Of a stretch of DNA of 34,685 bases, positions 34,162 to 34,685 are shown piece by piece. The translations under genes were made by a program, and so were the position numbers. This DNA is from Prorocentrum cordatum (Eukaryota > Sar > Dinophyceae > Prorocentrales > Prorocentraceae): the NCBI GenBank assembly GCA_963575745.1, contig CAUYUJ010009779.1, forward strand, positions 1,188,994 through 1,223,678, written 5' to 3'. Position 1 is the first letter of the stretch. The number at the start of each line of letters is the position of its first letter. The notes under the pieces are model-generated. The model saw nothing but the letters and a program-made list of their open reading frames with translations, did no database searches and was not told the origin of the DNA.

Positions 34162-34355
34162 TCGGGAGCGGCCAAGAGGGGGGTGTCCAAGAGGGGGGGG
34201 TGCAAATCATGACCGGCGGCATGTGCGCGACCCAGCGGGGGGGCCAGGGACGTAATGAAACAAGAAGAGGCGCCACGGAATCTGGGGAAATATCATGGCC
34301 CCCGCCATGATATCCACCCCCCCCTAGTCATCACCCCCCTCTTTGCCGCCCCCGA
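34162..34355 (+). mobile_element. Family N element, copy N2, with 5-bp TSD
   Basis: 194 bp flanked by CGACC (34157-34161 and 34356-34360). Starts TCGGGAGCGGCCAAGAGGGG and ends CCGCCCCCGA. Internal ATCATGACCGGCGGCATGTG and CCAGGGACGTAATGAAACAA match N1, with slightly more DNA in the right arm. Confidence 0.92.
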
Positions 34356-34519
34356 CGACCCCGCGCGGCCGTCCTGCGCCCGCAGGCGGAGCGCGGCGCG
34401 GCCGGCCCGCTGCCCTGCCCCTTACGCGCCGCGCCCAGGCATCTCGGCGCCCCGCCCGGCGATGCCCGCGGCGGGGGGGGGGGCAATCGGGGAGGGGCGG
34501 GCTCACAGGGCCCGGCGTG

Positions 34520-34685
34520 GGGAGGAGGAGGAGGAGGAGGAGGACGAGGGGGAGGCGGAGGCGGAGGAGGAGGAGGAGGGTGAGGAGGAGGAGGAGGAGG
34601 AGGAGGAGGGGGAGGAGATGGAGGAGGAGGAGGAGGAGGAGGAGGAAGGAGGAGGAGGAGGAGGAGGAGGAGGGAGGAGGAGGGG
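34520..34685 (+). repeat. GGA microsatellite tract to the window end
   Basis: GGAGGAGGA with GGCGGAGGC and AGG interruptions, continuing past the window. Positions 34361-34519 are GC-rich with nothing assignable. Confidence 0.97.

Noticed and set aside
1-34685. Search for rRNA genes, a dinoflagellate spliced-leader gene, and reverse transcriptase, integrase or transposase domains
   Set aside because: No matching stretch was recognised on either strand. This was by eye and could miss strongly diverged or frameshifted copies.

Overview
This window looks like GC-rich, gene-poor nuclear DNA from a eukaryote, most plausibly a protist with a large repeat-laden genome; a dinoflagellate would fit. 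That placement is an impression from composition and repeat style, because no marker gene or rRNA is present to test it. I see no operons, ribosome binding sites, tRNA, rRNA, CRISPR array, spliced leader or recognisable protein domain. Almost every long open frame is a by-product of GC-rich, low-complexity or palindromic DNA. A handful of short stretches look exon-like, the best on the minus strand at 16081-16221, but none belongs to a family I recognise.

What the window does hold is a dense, nested collection of short non-autonomous elements. I could delimit about twenty families, named here A to Z plus AA. Most are 80-250 bp fold-back (MITE-like) elements with terminal inverted repeats. Several carry target-site duplications (TSDs) visible in the raw sequence: family E 9 bp, D exactly 7 bp, B 8 bp, F 8 bp, N 5 bp, G about 9 bp. 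Family I (one copy) and family J (one copy) are flanked by unusually long direct repeats of 17 and 24 bp. No transposase is encoded here, so any of these would have to be mobilised in trans.

Layout. 0.1-0.5 kb: pyrimidine-rich DNA. 0.57-1.33 kb: a 135-bp tandem repeat interrupted by element A1. 1.7-3.5 kb: family H (degenerate CCAAGAGG-rich repeat), C1 and K1/K2. 4.1-5.0 kb: L1, B1 and C2 in a row. 5.1-6.1 kb: two TCC-rich tracts around a less repetitive 5.4-5.9 kb stretch. 6.3-8.6 kb: P1, a 53-bp palindrome, Z2, J1, GGA tracts, G1 and F1. 8.7-9.95 kb: C3 and the least repetitive DNA. 9.95-14.1 kb: four family H copies, an AT-rich patch, a TGCAA-rich repeat, a 291-bp tandem pair and D1. 14.8-18.5 kb: I1, V, E1, D2 inside E2, D3 and Z1. 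18.8-20.6 kb: a 102-bp tandem array (Q) and relics of it, riddled with F2, R1, G2, B2, E3 and F3. 20.7-23.9 kb: I2, C4, M, D4, paired fold-backs U1/U2, Y1 and I3. 24.0-26.0 kb: GGCAC and GGA tracts, P2, tandem array O split by N1, fold-backs AA1/AA2. 26.25-28.33 kb: a 1.5-kb AGTAGTG-type satellite with a higher-order period near 445 bp, bracketed by C- and G-run DNA. 28.4-34.7 kb: L2, GGGC and GTC tracts, E4, I4, B3, J2, I5, A2, B4, X, Y2, I6, F4/F5, R2, N2 and a terminal GGA tract.

The copies tell a history of nesting: D2 sits in the end of E2, F3 in the end of E3, N1 in a tandem-array unit, and R1 and G2 in array Q.
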